A DNA stretch of 54,356 nt from Actinomycetota bacterium (GCA_019240215.1 JAFAYQ010000064.1:1-54356); one strand, 5' to 3'. Positions 1-10,968 are shown, numbered from the stretch's first letter. Notes: generated from the letters alone by a model not told the origin. Numbers and translations: made by a program.

Positions 1-2
1 AG

Positions 3-143
3 GGCCGCCGGGTGAGCCAGCAGGCGGTCATCGCCCATCTGCAGCGGGTCGCTGAGGTCCTGCCGTGGCCGTCTGGGGAGCGGGACGAGTTCGTCCGCAT
101 CAACCCGCAGCAGATCAGCGGGCGGCGCATCGTCGGCCGGTAA
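3..143 (+). CDS. 3' end of an unidentified gene (partial)
   Basis: An open frame enters from the left edge and stops at TAA 141-143, giving about 46 residues. The visible tail contains SQQAVIAHLQRVAEVL, an amphipathic helix, and ends in SGRRIVGR. The start lies outside the window, so neither length nor family can be judged; I do not recognise it. It lies about 170 bp upstream of cydA on the same strand. That it is coding is inferred only from the open frame. Confidence 0.35.
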   Translation, partial: GRRVSQQAVIAHLQRVAEVLPWPSGERDEFVRINPQQISGRRIVGR

Positions 144-172
144 TGGAGTGGACCGAAACCTGGTCAAGACGG

Positions 173-186
173 TGGGCGACAGTCCC
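173..186. promoter_or_regulatory. weak DosR-box-like site upstream of cydA
   Basis: TGGGCGACAGTCCC matches 10 of 14 positions of the DosR core GGGACTWWAGTCCC and sits about 125 bp upstream of the cydA start. It is one of the weaker members of a set of similar sites in this island, so it may be chance. Confidence 0.25.
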
Positions 187-311
187 ATGGGCTGAGGCCA
201 TTGGTCCCCAGCGGACAGGGCACGTGCCCCTGCGCCCAGCGTGCCCGGCGGGACGATCATCGATCCGGATTCAACGACTTTTTACGAAAAATGCGATCTG
301 GGAGGCTTCGG

Positions 312-1763
312 GTGAGCGTGCTCGAACTTTCGCGGTGGCAATTCGGCATCACCACCGTTTACCACTTCTTGTTCGTGCCCATCACCATTGGGCTGGCGTT
401 CCTGGTGGCCGGATTCGAGACGGCCTGGCTGCGATCGGGCGATGAACGCTGGCTCCGGCTCACCAAGTTCTACGGGAAGCTTTTTCTCATCAATTTCGCG
501 ATGGGGGTGGTCACCGGCATCGTGCAGGAATTCCAGTTCGGCATGAACTGGTCGGCCTATTCACGCTTCGTCGGTGACATCTTCGGCGCGCCGCTGGCCA
601 TCGAGGCGCTGCTGGCGTTCTTCATGGAGTCCACGTTCCTCGGCCTGTGGATCTTCGGCTGGGACCGGCTGTCCCCCCGGCTGCACGCGGCCTGCATGTG
701 GCTGACCGCGGTCGGTACGATGCTGTCGGCCTACTTCATCCTGGCCGCCAACTCCTGGATGCAGCACCCGGTCGGCTACCACTACAACCCGGCCACCCAC
801 CGGGAAGAGCTGACGAACTTCGTCGCCGTGCTGACCAACCCGACCCAGCTGGTGACGTTCCCGCACACCATCGCCGGAGCCTTCCTGGTGGCCGGCGCGC
901 TGGTCGCCGCGGTCGCCTTGTGGCACCTGATCCGCCGCCCGGCCGGAGAAGACGCTGCTTCGCAGGCGTCGGCGACCGCGTTCCGCAGCGCGGCCAAGGC
1001 CGGCGCGATCACCACCCTGGTCGCCGCGGTGGCCACCGCCATCACCGGCGACATCCAGGGCAAGATCATGACCAAGTACCAGCCGATGAAGATGGCCGCA
1101 GCCGAGGCGCTGTGGCACACCAGCAAGCCCGCCTCGTTCTCGCTGTTCACGATCGGCACCCTGAACGGGTCCAAGCAGGTCTTCGCGATCAAGATCCCTG
1201 GGCTGCTGTCGTTCCTGGCCACCGGGAGCTTCGGCGGCAAGGTCGACGGCATCGACAACATCCAGGCGCTCTACACCCAGATCTACGGGCCGGGCTCCTA
1301 CACCCCGATCATTCCGGTCACCTACTGGAGCTTCCGGCTCATGATCGGCGTGGGGATGCTGGCCGCGCTCATCGCCCTGGTCGCGCTGTGGCTGCTGCGC
1401 CGCAGCCGCCGCGAGGGCAATCTGCTCGGCCTGAACCTGGGCCCGCGCGGGCGCCGGGTGCTGCTGTGGTCGGTGATCGCGCTGCCGCTGCTGCCGCTGG
1501 CGGCCAACTCGTTCGGGTGGGTCTTCACCGAGATGGGACGCCAGCCCTGGCTGGTGTTCGGCCAGATGAAGACGGCGGCCGGGGTGTCGGCCAACTCGGC
1601 CGGCGAGGTGCTGGCGTCCATGATCATTCTTACCTTGCTGTACGGCGGGCTGGCCGTGGTCGAGGTCGGACTGCTGCTCAAGTACGCCCGGGCCGGACTG
1701 GCGCAAGAGCCGCCGCCGGGCGCCGCTACCGACGAAGACCAGCCGCTCGAGCTGGTCTACTGA
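312..1763 (+). CDS. cydA: cytochrome bd ubiquinol/menaquinol oxidase subunit I
   Basis: Large haem-bearing subunit of the bd-type terminal oxidase, which oxidises quinol and reduces O2 with high affinity in the plasma membrane. The GTG start at 312 follows a GGGAGG ribosome site and gives the usual N-terminus (LELSRWQFGITTVYHF) with the haem-ligand His near residue 18. A second His is at about 185 (FPHTIAGA), and the quinol-oxidase signature GRQPW follows a Met near 408. At 483 residues it is shorter than the E. coli protein, fitting the short Q-loop type common outside enterobacteria. It is followed 30 bp later by cydB, then cydDC, as one operon. An upstream in-frame ATG (201) is rejected because it lacks family similarity and a ribosome site. 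Confidence 0.96.
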   Translation: MSVLELSRWQFGITTVYHFLFVPITIGLAFLVAGFETAWLRSGDERWLRLTKFYGKLFLINFAMGVVTGIVQEFQFGMNWSAYSRFVGDIFGAPLAIEALLAFFMESTFLGLWIFGWDRLSPRLHAACMWLTAVGTMLSAYFILAANSWMQHPVGYHYNPATHREELTNFVAVLTNPTQLVTFPHTIAGAFLVAGALVAAVALWHLIRRPAGEDAASQASATAFRSAAKAGAITTLVAAVATAITGDIQGKIMTKYQPMKMAAAEALWHTSKPASFSLFTIGTLNGSKQVFAIKIPGLLSFLATGSFGGKVDGIDNIQALYTQIYGPGSYTPIIPVTYWSFRLMIGVGMLAALIALVALWLLRRSRREGNLLGLNLGPRGRRVLLWSVIALPLLPLAANSFGWVFTEMGRQPWLVFGQMKTAAGVSANSAGEVLASMIILTLLYGGLAVVEVGLLLKYARAGLAQEPPPGAATDEDQPLELVY

Positions 1764-1793
1764 CCCGCCCCGCCTGGAAACAAGGAGCCTGTC

Positions 1794-2854
<1,061 letters not shown>

Positions 2855-2858
<4 letters not shown>

Positions 2859-5800
2859 AGCCGCTCGATCCGCGTCTGCTGAAGCACGCCCGCGCCTCGG
2901 CGTTCTACATCGGGGCGCTGGTAGTGCTCGGGGTGGCGGCCGCCGGGCTGGTCATCTTTCAGGCCCAGCTGCTGGCCACTGCGATCGCCGGAGCGTTCAT
3001 CGGCGGCGACACTCTCGCCGCGCTGCGCGGCGTGGTCATCGCCTTGGCGGTGGTGCTGGCCGGCCGGGCGCTGGTGGCCTGGGCCACCGAGGCCGCCTCC
3101 TACCGGGCCAGCGCGGTGGTCAAGGCCCAGCTGCGCGACAAGGTGCTGGCCCGCGCGATGGCGCTCGGGCCGCGCTGGCTGGCCGGGCAGCGCAGCGGCG
3201 AGCTGACCGCGCTCACGACCGGCGGCATCGACGCGCTCGACGGGTACTTCGCCAAGTACCTGCCGCAGCTGATCCTGTCGGTCGTCGTGCCGGTGGCCGT
3301 GCTGGCCCGGGTGTTCTGGTCGGACTGGCTGTCCGGGCTGATCATCGTGCTCACGCTGCCGCTGATCCCGGTGTTCGGGGCGCTGGTCGGCAAGGCCACC
3401 GGCGATTACGCGCAGCGCCGCTGGGAGGCCCTGGCCCGGCTGTCGCATCATTTCCTGGACGTGGTCACCGGGCTGACCACGCTGAAGATCTTCGGCCGGT
3501 CCCGCGCCCAGCGCGACGCCATCGGCCAGGTGACCGGCGACTACCGGCAGGCGACAATGGGCACGCTACGGGTCGCTTTCTTGTCGGCGCTGGTGCTCGA
3601 GCTGGTCGCGACGATCTCGGTGGCCCTGGTCGCGGTGGCCATCGGGTTGCGGCTGGTCGGCGGGCACATGAGCCTCCAGACCGGTCTGATGGTGCTGATC
3701 CTGGCGCCGGAGGCGTACCTGCCGCTGCGGCAGGCCGGGGCCCAGTTCCACGCCAGCGCGGACGGGCTGGCCGCCGCCGAGCAGGCGTTCGCGGTGATCG
3801 AAGAGCCGCTGCCGGCCGACGGGCAGCCAGCCCAGTTGATGACGGAGACCGTCGTGGTCGACCGGCTTAGCGTCACCCAGCCGGGCCGGAAGACGGCTGC
3901 CCCGGATGGGGTCTCGCTGGAGATCCGGCGCGGTGAGATCACCGCCGTCGCCGGGCCCAGCGGCAGCGGCAAGTCCACTCTGCTCAGCGTGCTGCTCGGC
4001 TTCGCCCCGCCCAGCCGGGGCACCGTCACACCCATCGGACGGTCGCAGGTGGCTTGGGTGCCTCAGGACCCGACGCTCTTCGCCGGGACGGTGGCGTCCA
4101 ACATCCGGCTCGGCTGGCCGTCGGCCCCGGCCGGGGCGGTCAGGGCCGCCGCCCGCGCGGCCGCGCTGACCGATCTGAGACTGGACCGGCCAGTTGGCGA
4201 TGGCGGCAGCGGCTTGTCCGCGGGCCAGCGTCGCCGGGTAGCGCTGGCCCGCGCCCTCCTTCCACCACGCCGCCAGCGGCCCGTTCTGCTGCTGGACGAG
4301 CCGACCGCCGGGCTCGACGCCGGCACCGAGGCCCGGGTCCTGGACACGCTGCGGTCCGAGGCGCTGGCCGGGCGGGCGATCCTGGTCGCCGCCCATCACC
4401 CGGCCGTGCTGGCGGTGGCCGACCACGTCGTTGAGCTGCCGAAGCGTGGGGTGGCGGAGGCCCCAGAGCCGGCCGGGGTAGCGGCGGTCGCCGAGTTCAG
4501 GGCGCCCCGGCCGGTGGCCGCAGCTGACGAGACGGAGGCGGAACTCCACGACCGGACCGGGCGGCGGCTCACGCTGGCGGCGCTGCTCGGCGTGCTCGCC
4601 TCCTGCTGCGCGGTCGGGTTGCTGGCCACCTCGGCCTGGCTGATCTCCCGGGCCGCGCAGCATCCGCCCGTGCTGTACTTGCTGGTCGCGGTGACCGCAG
4701 TGCGGGCGTTCGGGATCGGGCGGGCCGTGTTCCGCTACGGCGAACGGCTGGCCGGCCACGACGCTGCCCTGCGGATCCTGGCCCGGCTACGGGTGACCGC
4801 CTGGGATCATCTGGAAAAGCTCGCACCGGCCGGGCTGGCCGCGTTCCGCTCGGGTGACCTGCTCAGCCGGGTGGTCCGGGACGTCGACTCGCTGGCCGAC
4901 CGCTGGCTCCGGGTCCGGCTCCCCTACTTGGTAGCCGTGGTCGCGGGCGGGGTTGCGGTCACCATCTCCACCCTGCTGGTGCCACGAGCCGGCTTGGTGC
5001 TGGCGGCCAGCCTGGTCACTGCGGCGGTGCTGGCGCCGGTGCTGGCGCTGGCGGTTGCGCGCCACGCGGAACAGCAGATCGCGCCCCGGCGCGGCGAGCT
5101 GGCCACCGCGGCCCTGGACGCCCTGCGCGGCGCGGGCGAGCTGTCGGTCTTCGGCGCGGCTGGCCGAGCCTTGCGCATGGTGACCGACGCCGGTCAGGCG
5201 GTCGCCCGGGGCGAAGGCCGGTCCGCCTACGCCCGCGGCACCGGCGCGGCGGTAGCGCTGCTCGCGGCGGGCACCGCGATCTGGGCCGGGATCGTCTGCG
5301 GGGTCCCCGCGGTCCGGTCCCACGCCCTGGCCGGGGTCGGGCTGGCCGTGGTTGTGCTCATTCCGCTGGCCGCGCACGAGCTCTTCGCCAGTCTGGCTCC
5401 AGCCGCGCAAGAGATCCCGCGGCTGCGGGCGGCGGGCGCCCGGGTGTCGGCGATGATGACGCAGCCGGATCCGGTCACCGAGCCGACGGTGGCGGCATCT
5501 GCCCCTGCTCCCCCGTACGACCTCCGGATCCGGAACCTGACCGCCCGGTGGGACATCGACGATCCGGATGTGCTGCACGGCTTCAGCCTCGATGTGGCAG
5601 CTGGGCAGCGGGCCGCGATCATCGGGCCGAGCGGCTCCGGCAAGACCACCCTGGCCATGGTGCTGCTCCGGTTCCTCGACCCGGCCGCCGGGTCGGTGAC
5701 GCTGGGCGGGACCGACGTCACCGCCCTGGACTCGAATACGGTCCGGCGGATCATCGGCCTGTGCGCTCAGGACGCACACATCTTCGACTCCAGCCTGGAA

Positions 5801-6232
5801 GCGAACCTGCGGCTGGCCCGGCCCGGTGCCACCGACACCGAGCTGCGCGACGCGCTCCGGCGGGCGCGGCTGCTGGACTGGGTCGACAGCCTGCCTGCGG
5901 GGCTGGCCACCCCAGTCGGCGAGCACGGGGCTCAGCTGTCCGGGGGCCAACGTCAGCGGCTGGCGCTAGCGCGGGTGCTGCTGGCCGACTTCCCAGTCGT
6001 GATCCTGGACGAGCCGGCCGAGCACCTCGACGAGGACACCGCCGAGGAGCTGACCCACGACCTGCTGAAGGCGACCGAGGGACGGACGGTGCTGCTGATC
6101 ACCCACCGCCCCGTGGATCTCGGCGAGGTCGACCAGGTCGTAACGCTGGGCGAGCCCGCAGACCAAGCGGTGCATACGTCGCGGCCCTTGCTCTTGATCC
6201 CCAAGCCGAGGATCGCCAGTGCCGTCTCCTGA
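2855..6232 (+). CDS. cydDC: fused CydD-CydC heterodimeric ABC transporter
   Basis: One 1125-residue protein containing both halves of the thiol/haem-linked ABC exporter needed to assemble cytochrome bd. Each half has a six-helix membrane domain followed by an ATPase domain. The first half has Walker A GPSGSGKST near 366, signature LSAGQ near 453 and Walker B LLLDEPTAGLD near 480. The second has Walker A GPSGSGKTT near 924, signature LSGGQRQR near 1028 and a following LDEPAEHLD. In E. coli these are two genes; the fusion is common in actinomycetes. It starts at the GTG overlapping the cydB stop. No frameshift is visible. Confidence 0.95.
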
Positions 6233-6489
6233 TAGGCAAAGGCCTCGGGGCCCAGGTTAGGGGAGCAGGGCGCCGAGCCCACTGGGCAGTGGTAGCTAAA
6301 CATGAACCGCTCCGCTACTTTCTGCACTATTTACTCCGCCATAACCGGTTGATCCCAAATAGCATGGCCGAAATTACAACGGGGTGCATCGATCCGCCGG
6401 AAGTGCCAGCATGGCCGGATTCCGGCCCATAATCTTTTTGGGTGACCCCGAGCAAAGGCCGTGTCCAGCGAGAGCGCAACCTCAAGGAC
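6233..6489. other. intergenic region after cydDC
   Basis: About 257 bp, with a moderately AT-rich stretch near 6290-6370. No convincing hairpin terminator or regulatory motif was recognised. It presumably holds the promoter of the following two-gene unit. Confidence 0.3.
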
Positions 6490-6867
6490 ATGACCGTGCA
6501 GGTCAAGGAGCCGGAGCGCTGGTACCCCCCGCAGCCCCGTCGCGGCCCTAGCTATCCCATAGAAATCGAGCTGCCGGGCCTCGGGCGGATCATCGGAGAG
6601 ACCAAGCACGACGAAAATCACCGGATGACCGAGTTCGCACTAATCGCTCAGGTTTTTCTGGCCGACGCCTGGTGGGATGTAGTCCGAATCGACACAGATC
6701 ACGCGGAGGTGCATGCACACTACATGTACCGAGTCCGGGACTACAACGACCGCGAGAAGATCCATTCGATCTACTGCCAGAACGACGTGGACCGAGGTTA
6801 CCAGCTCGCGGAGAAGCTGCTTATTGCGCGTTGGGCGGAAAACGTGATGAGGTGGCGGAGTGGATGA
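6490..6867 (+). CDS. hypothetical protein, first gene of a two-gene unit
   Basis: A 125-residue protein of unknown function. ATG 6490 is chosen because AAGGA lies just upstream; an in-frame GTG at 6442 would add 16 residues. The sequence is soluble-looking, rich in charged and aromatic residues (ERWYPPQPRRGPSYPIEIELPG, then ARWAENVMRW near the end), with no signal peptide or membrane segment. It overlaps the next gene by 8 bp, so the two are probably co-expressed. The size and pairing recall toxin-antitoxin modules, but no toxin or antitoxin family is recognisable, so no function is proposed. Confidence 0.7.
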   Translation: MTVQVKEPERWYPPQPRRGPSYPIEIELPGLGRIIGETKHDENHRMTEFALIAQVFLADAWWDVVRIDTDHAEVHAHYMYRVRDYNDREKIHSIYCQNDVDRGYQLAEKLLIARWAENVMRWRSG

Positions 6868-7282
6868 CCGGGATCGCCAGCGGTTGGCAGTAGCACACCG
6901 CATCCTCGATGCGACGCGCCACCAGAGCTTTCGCGAGGAGACCGTCCCGGGCGCGGAAGGTCGGCACGTGTTCGTACCAGCCCTGCCGGACGACACGATG
7001 GCAGAGCTGTTTGATCGGCTCCGTTCCGCCCATGGGCCGATTCACGTCGCCGTCCCTGAAAAAGACGGGATCACCATTTTCGTGATGGCGCTGAGAAAGC
7101 AACTGCCACGGCATGCTAGTCGCTCAATACCGAGCGATCCTTGCCCGGTAAGCCGTGAATCCGAAGTATCAATGGTCCTTGAATACATGCGGCTTCGGGG
7201 CGGTCGTATCTTCTTCCGTGAAGCAATCCCGGAGATTGCTCTCGAAATTGTCGAAGGCCCTACTGCCCTGCCGGCACTCTAG
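6860..7282 (+). CDS. hypothetical protein, second gene of a two-gene unit
   Basis: A 140-residue soluble protein of unknown function starting at GTG 6860, overlapping the preceding stop by 8 bp. The N-terminal half is acidic/basic (DDRDRQRLAVAHRILDATRH); the C-terminus is hydrophobic (EIALEIVEGPTALPAL). No domain is recognised. It is followed by a strong bidirectional hairpin shared with the convergent universal stress protein gene. Confidence 0.65.
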   Translation: MDDRDRQRLAVAHRILDATRHQSFREETVPGAEGRHVFVPALPDDTMAELFDRLRSAHGPIHVAVPEKDGITIFVMALRKQLPRHASRSIPSDPCPVSRESEVSMVLEYMRLRGGRIFFREAIPEIALEIVEGPTALPAL

Positions 7283-7294
7283 CCCGGCGGCGTA

Positions 7295-7324
7295 AAGGGC
7301 CATCTATCTTCACAGATGGCCCTT
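7295..7324. terminator. bidirectional hairpin terminator
   Basis: Perfect 11-bp inverted repeat AAGGGCCATCT / AGATGGCCCTT with an 8-nt loop, lying between two convergent genes (hypothetical at 7282 and universal stress protein at 7334). The A/T-flanked GC stem fits a factor-independent terminator working in both directions. Confidence 0.8.
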
Positions 7325-7333
7325 CGCCTACTG

Positions 7334-8242
7334 TCAGTGCGTGGACGGGATAATGGCGACCGGGCTGTGGGCGTGGGCCAGGACCGGGTGCTGGATGGCA
7401 CCAAGCCGGAGTTCGCCCTCGGCCGGGCCGTGGCGGCCGATCACCAGCAGGTCGGCGCGGCTGGAGTAGTCGGCCAGGACCCGGGCGGGGTGGCCCCAGA
7501 CGACGTCCCGGCGGACCCGGACCTGCGGGTACTTGTCGTGCCAGCGGGCCACGGCGGTGGCCAGCTCAGCTGAGGCGCCGTCATCGGTGGGCGGCTCGGC
7601 GGCTCCTGTTTCGACGGAGCTCAGGACCGTCCCGTCGGCCAGGGTGATCTCCGGACCGGGCCGGTAGGCCTCGATCGGGAACTGGTAGACGACGTGGACC
7701 GCGGTCAAGCGGGAGTGGCGCATCGCCGCTTCCTCGAATGCGAACGCGAGGGCGTCGTCGGCGTGGGCCGGGTCAGCGACACCGGCCACCACCTTGCCGT
7801 GGGCGGCCATGCTCTCCTGGCGGGCCACCACGATGGGGCACGGCGCGTGCAGGGCCGCGTAGCGGCTGACCGAGCCGAGCACCATCGCCCCGAGCGCACT
7901 GCCGCCGTGGGCGCCGACGACCAGCATCGATGCGTCCTTGGCCGCCTCGATCAGCGCGGCGGCCGGTGCTCCCCCGAGGAGCTTGTTTTCCGGCGTGTGC
8001 TCCGGGACCAGTTCCTTCGCCCGCCGGGTGGCGGTGTCGATGGCCTGGATAGCGTTCTCGCGCAGGTAGTGGGCCACCGTCACCGGGGACGCGCTGGTGG
8101 CATGCATCCGCGACGGCATCAGCGGCACCGCCACGATCCGCAGCGGCAGCCGCCGGCGGACCGCCTCCAGGGTTGCCCACTCCACGGCGATCAGCGCCTG
8201 GTCGGAGCCGTCGGTACCGACCACGATCGGCTTACTGGACAT
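7334..8242 (-). CDS. tandem-domain universal stress protein
   Basis: A 302-residue protein with two UspA domains, each a nucleotide-binding Rossmann-like fold. Domain 1 begins KPIVVGTDGSDQA and ends with a glycine-rich motif (VVGAHGGSALGAMVLGSVS). Domain 2 runs from about residue 150 and has a more degenerate loop (VIGRHGPAEGELRLGAIQH). The start is placed at the second ATG (8242), which is 8 nt from GGAGAA; the ATG at 8248 is too close. It is the last gene of the cNMP-adh-gap-usp operon. Tandem Usp proteins are abundant in the mycobacterial DosR regulon, which supports a dormancy/hypoxia role. Confidence 0.9.
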   Translation of the reverse strand: MSSKPIVVGTDGSDQALIAVEWATLEAVRRRLPLRIVAVPLMPSRMHATSASPVTVAHYLRENAIQAIDTATRRAKELVPEHTPENKLLGGAPAAALIEAAKDASMLVVGAHGGSALGAMVLGSVSRYAALHAPCPIVVARQESMAAHGKVVAGVADPAHADDALAFAFEEAAMRHSRLTAVHVVYQFPIEAYRPGPEITLADGTVLSSVETGAAEPPTDDGASAELATAVARWHDKYPQVRVRRDVVWGHPARVLADYSSRADLLVIGRHGPAEGELRLGAIQHPVLAHAHSPVAIIPSTH

Positions 8243-8268
8243 GATCATTTCTCCTTTCCGGGCACCAG

Positions 8269-9273
8269 TCAGAGCTGGTCGCCGACCAGGGCGGCCAGGT
8301 CAGCCAGGCGGCACGTGTAGCCCCACTCGTTGTCGTACCAGCCGAACACCTTGACCAGCGGGCCCTCAGCCTGGGTGAGCTCGGAGTCGAACACGCAGGA
8401 CGACGGGTCACCGATGATGTCGCGCGACACGATCGGGTCGGTGCTGTAGCGCAGCCGCCCGGCCAGCGAGCCACTGGCCGCCGCCGCGCGGAACGCCTCG
8501 TTGACCTCGTCCCTCGTTACGTCAGTGCGCAGTTCAGCCGTGAGGTCGGTGAGCGACCCGTCCTCGACCGGGACCCGCACCGCGACGCCGTCCAGCCGGC
8601 CGGCCAGGGCCGGGATGACCAGGCCAGTGGCCCGGGCCGCGCCGGTGCCGGTGGGCACGATGCTGGCGGCGGCCGAGCGGGCCCGGCGCAGATCCTTGTG
8701 CGGGCCGTCGAGCAGCATCTGGTCGCCGGTGTAGGCGTGGACGGTGGTCATGAAACCCCGCTCGATCCGGAAGGCGTCGTGCAGCACCTTGGCCATGGGA
8801 GCCACGCAGTTGGTCGTGCAGGACGCGTTGGAGACCACGTCGTGCCGCTGCGCGTCGTAGGAGTGCTCGTTGACGCCCATCACGATCGTGGCGTCGGCGT
8901 CCTTGCCCGGGGCCGAGATCAACACCTTTTTGGCGCCAGCCTTGAGGTGCAGCGCGGCCTTGTCGCGGGCCCGGAACTTGCCGCTCGCCTCGATCACGAC
9001 ATCGGCGCCGGCCTCGCCCCAGTCGAGGGCAGCGGGGTCCCGCTCACTCAGAACCGGGATCGGGCGCCCGTCGACCACGATGGTGTGGTCGGTGTAGGTG
9101 ACGGGACGGCCGAACCGGCCGTAGGTGGAGTCGAACTCGAGCAGGTGGGCCAGGGTCCTGGCGTCGGTGATGTCGTTGATCGCAACGACCTCGAGGTCGG
9201 GGCGCTCGGCGCTGCGGCGCAGGAACGACCGCCCGACCCGGCCGAAGCCGTTGATCCCGATACGGGTAACCAT
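8269..9273 (-). CDS. gap: glyceraldehyde-3-phosphate dehydrogenase, type I
   Basis: NAD(P)-dependent oxidative phosphorylation of glyceraldehyde-3-phosphate in glycolysis. It is 334 residues, the normal length. The N-terminus RIGINGFGRVGRSFLRR is the dinucleotide-binding start, the catalytic Cys152 lies in SCTTNC, and the tail has the conserved WYDNEWGYTCRL. It lies 20-22 bp from its neighbours within a redox operon rather than next to pgk/tpi, so it may be an auxiliary isozyme induced under low oxygen. Confidence 0.96.
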   Translation of the reverse strand: MVTRIGINGFGRVGRSFLRRSAERPDLEVVAINDITDARTLAHLLEFDSTYGRFGRPVTYTDHTIVVDGRPIPVLSERDPAALDWGEAGADVVIEASGKFRARDKAALHLKAGAKKVLISAPGKDADATIVMGVNEHSYDAQRHDVVSNASCTTNCVAPMAKVLHDAFRIERGFMTTVHAYTGDQMLLDGPHKDLRRARSAAASIVPTGTGAARATGLVIPALAGRLDGVAVRVPVEDGSLTDLTAELRTDVTRDEVNEAFRAAAASGSLAGRLRYSTDPIVSRDIIGDPSSCVFDSELTQAEGPLVKVFGWYDNEWGYTCRLADLAALVGDQL

Positions 9274-9295
9274 CGAAATACTCCCTTGCCCGTCG

Positions 9296-10339
9296 TCAGC
9301 CGCGGCTGAGGACGACCTTCAGCGCGCCGGTCTCTCCGGCGCGGGCGAACACGTCGTAGGCGTCGGCGAACTCGCCGAGCGCGAAGCGGTGGGTGATGAA
9401 GCGGCCGGCATCGATCTGGTGGTTGGCCAGCAGGCGCAGCAGCGTCGGCGTGGAGCTGGCGTCGACCAGGCCGGTGGTAATGGTGATGTCCCGGATCCAC
9501 TGCTCTTCCAGATGCAGGGTGGCGGCCTTCCCGTGGACGCCAACGTTGGCGATCCGGCCACCCGGGCGGGCCAGCTTGACCGCCAGCTCGAAGGCGTCGG
9601 GGACGCCCACGGCCTCGATCGTGACGTCGGCTCCGAGGCCGCCGGTCAGTGAGCCGATGATCTGGGCCGGGTCCTCGCGCCCGTTGTTGATTGTGATGTC
9701 CGCACCGAACTGCTTGGCCGCTTCCAGCCTGGCCGCGGCCGGATCGATGGCCACCACGTGGCTGGCGCTGAACAGGCGGGAACCCAGGATCGCGGACAGG
9801 CCGATGGGCCCGGAGCCGACCACCGCCACCACATCGCCGGGCTGGACCGCTCCGTTGAGCACGCCGACCTCATAGCCGGTGGGCAGGATGTCGGCCAGCA
9901 TGAGCAGTTCTTCGTCACTGACCCCGGTGGGCGCCAGGTAGGTGGAGGTGTCCGCGAACGGGACCCGTACGTACTCGGCCTGGGTGCCGGCGATCAGGTG
10001 GCCGAGGACCCAGCCACCACCGGAGCGGCACTGCCCATAGCGGCCCTCCCGGCAGAAACGGCAGCCCGCGCAGGCGGAGATGCAGGAAACGAGGACACGG
10101 TCGCCGGGCCGGAGGTTCTGCACGTTCCGGCCGGTCTCGACCACGGTGCCGACGGCCTCGTGGCCGAGGATGCGCCCGGATTCGACCTCGGGGACGTCGC
10201 CCTTGAGGATGTGCAGGTCGGTGCCGCAGATGGTGACCGCGTCGACGCGGACGATGGCGTCCCGGTCATCCTTGATCTCGGGGTCGGGTACCTGCGTCCA
10301 GCTCTTGCGGCCAGGACCGCCGTAGACCAGTGCCTTCAT
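9296..10339 (-). CDS. zinc-dependent alcohol dehydrogenase (MDR family)
   Basis: A 347-residue medium-chain dehydrogenase that probably interconverts an alcohol and an aldehyde or ketone with NAD(P). Catalytic zinc ligands Cys38 (ICGTDLH) and His60-Glu61 (GHE) are present, as is the structural-zinc loop of four Cys in CAGCRFCREGRYGQC and the nucleotide-binding VGSGPIGLSAI. ATG 10339 follows GGAGGAAAA. Its pattern resembles secondary-alcohol or threonine-type dehydrogenases more than AdhP; the substrate is unknown. It is second in the operon after the cNMP-binding gene. Confidence 0.9.
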   Translation of the reverse strand: MKALVYGGPGRKSWTQVPDPEIKDDRDAIVRVDAVTICGTDLHILKGDVPEVESGRILGHEAVGTVVETGRNVQNLRPGDRVLVSCISACAGCRFCREGRYGQCRSGGGWVLGHLIAGTQAEYVRVPFADTSTYLAPTGVSDEELLMLADILPTGYEVGVLNGAVQPGDVVAVVGSGPIGLSAILGSRLFSASHVVAIDPAAARLEAAKQFGADITINNGREDPAQIIGSLTGGLGADVTIEAVGVPDAFELAVKLARPGGRIANVGVHGKAATLHLEEQWIRDITITTGLVDASSTPTLLRLLANHQIDAGRFITHRFALGEFADAYDVFARAGETGALKVVLSRG

Positions 10340-10364
10340 TTTTCCTCCAGTGATGGTTGAGCCG

Positions 10365-10856
10365 TCACGGCCAGGGCCGGGCTGGAACGTAGTGGTCGAG
10401 CAATCTGGTCCTGGTGGCGTGCAGCCGGTTCGCGGCGACGACCAGAAATCGCCTGGTGAGCTGATAGCCCAGCTCTGGATCGGCGTCACACAGGGCGCGA
10501 ACGGCCGGGCCATCGACCTGGAAGGCTTCGGTCGGCTTGACGGTGATGGCGCCCAGCGTCCATACGTGCGGGGGCAGCAGCCAGGACCAGCCCACCACGT
10601 CGCCCATGCCCAGCGTCTCGATGACCACCGCGCCGGCCCGGGGTATGTGCAGGTCGAGAGCTACTGAACCTGATCGGATCAGCCAGAAGCTGGCCGCGTT
10701 GCCGCCGTCCTCGAACAGCCTGCGGCCGGCTGGCAGGTTGACCAGGGAGGTGGCAGTCACCAGCGGAGCCACCTGCCCGCAGGGCAGGCCATGCAGGAAG
10801 CGATGGGCAGCGAGCGCGGTGGGAGTGACCCGGGACGTTTCTTGCTGTGTGCTCAT
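10365..10856 (-). CDS. cyclic-nucleotide-binding domain protein without DNA-binding domain
   Basis: A 163-residue protein comprising essentially one Crp/Fnr-type cNMP-binding beta-roll (LPAGRRLFEDGGNAASFWLI, then SGSVALDL, then GMGDVVGWSW). It starts at ATG 10856 after GAGGTG. Full Crp/Fnr regulators are about 220 residues with a C-terminal winged helix; here only about 40 residues follow the beta-roll and no HTH is visible, so it is probably a sensor or binding protein. It is the first gene of the minus-strand operon, divergent from porG. Confidence 0.85.
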   Translation of the reverse strand: MSTQQETSRVTPTALAAHRFLHGLPCGQVAPLVTATSLVNLPAGRRLFEDGGNAASFWLIRSGSVALDLHIPRAGAVVIETLGMGDVVGWSWLLPPHVWTLGAITVKPTEAFQVDGPAVRALCDADPELGYQLTRRFLVVAANRLHATRTRLLDHYVPARPWP

Positions 10857-10968
10857 AACCACACCTCGCTTCGGTAACTGGGGCCGGTACAGCCCACGCT
10901 CGCCCGGGCGGCCACTCGCCCCTACGGGCGTTGGGCATCCAGGCGCGGGCGCATCAGCCCTGCCGGGT

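Noticed and set aside
279..291. TTTTTACGAAAAA as a Rex operator for cydA
   Set aside because: It is a palindrome in an AT-rich promoter region but does not match the TTGTGAA-type Rex site.
6860..7282. Assignment of the 6490/6860 pair as a toxin-antitoxin system
   Set aside because: Only size and overlap suggest it; neither protein shows a known toxin or antitoxin fold.
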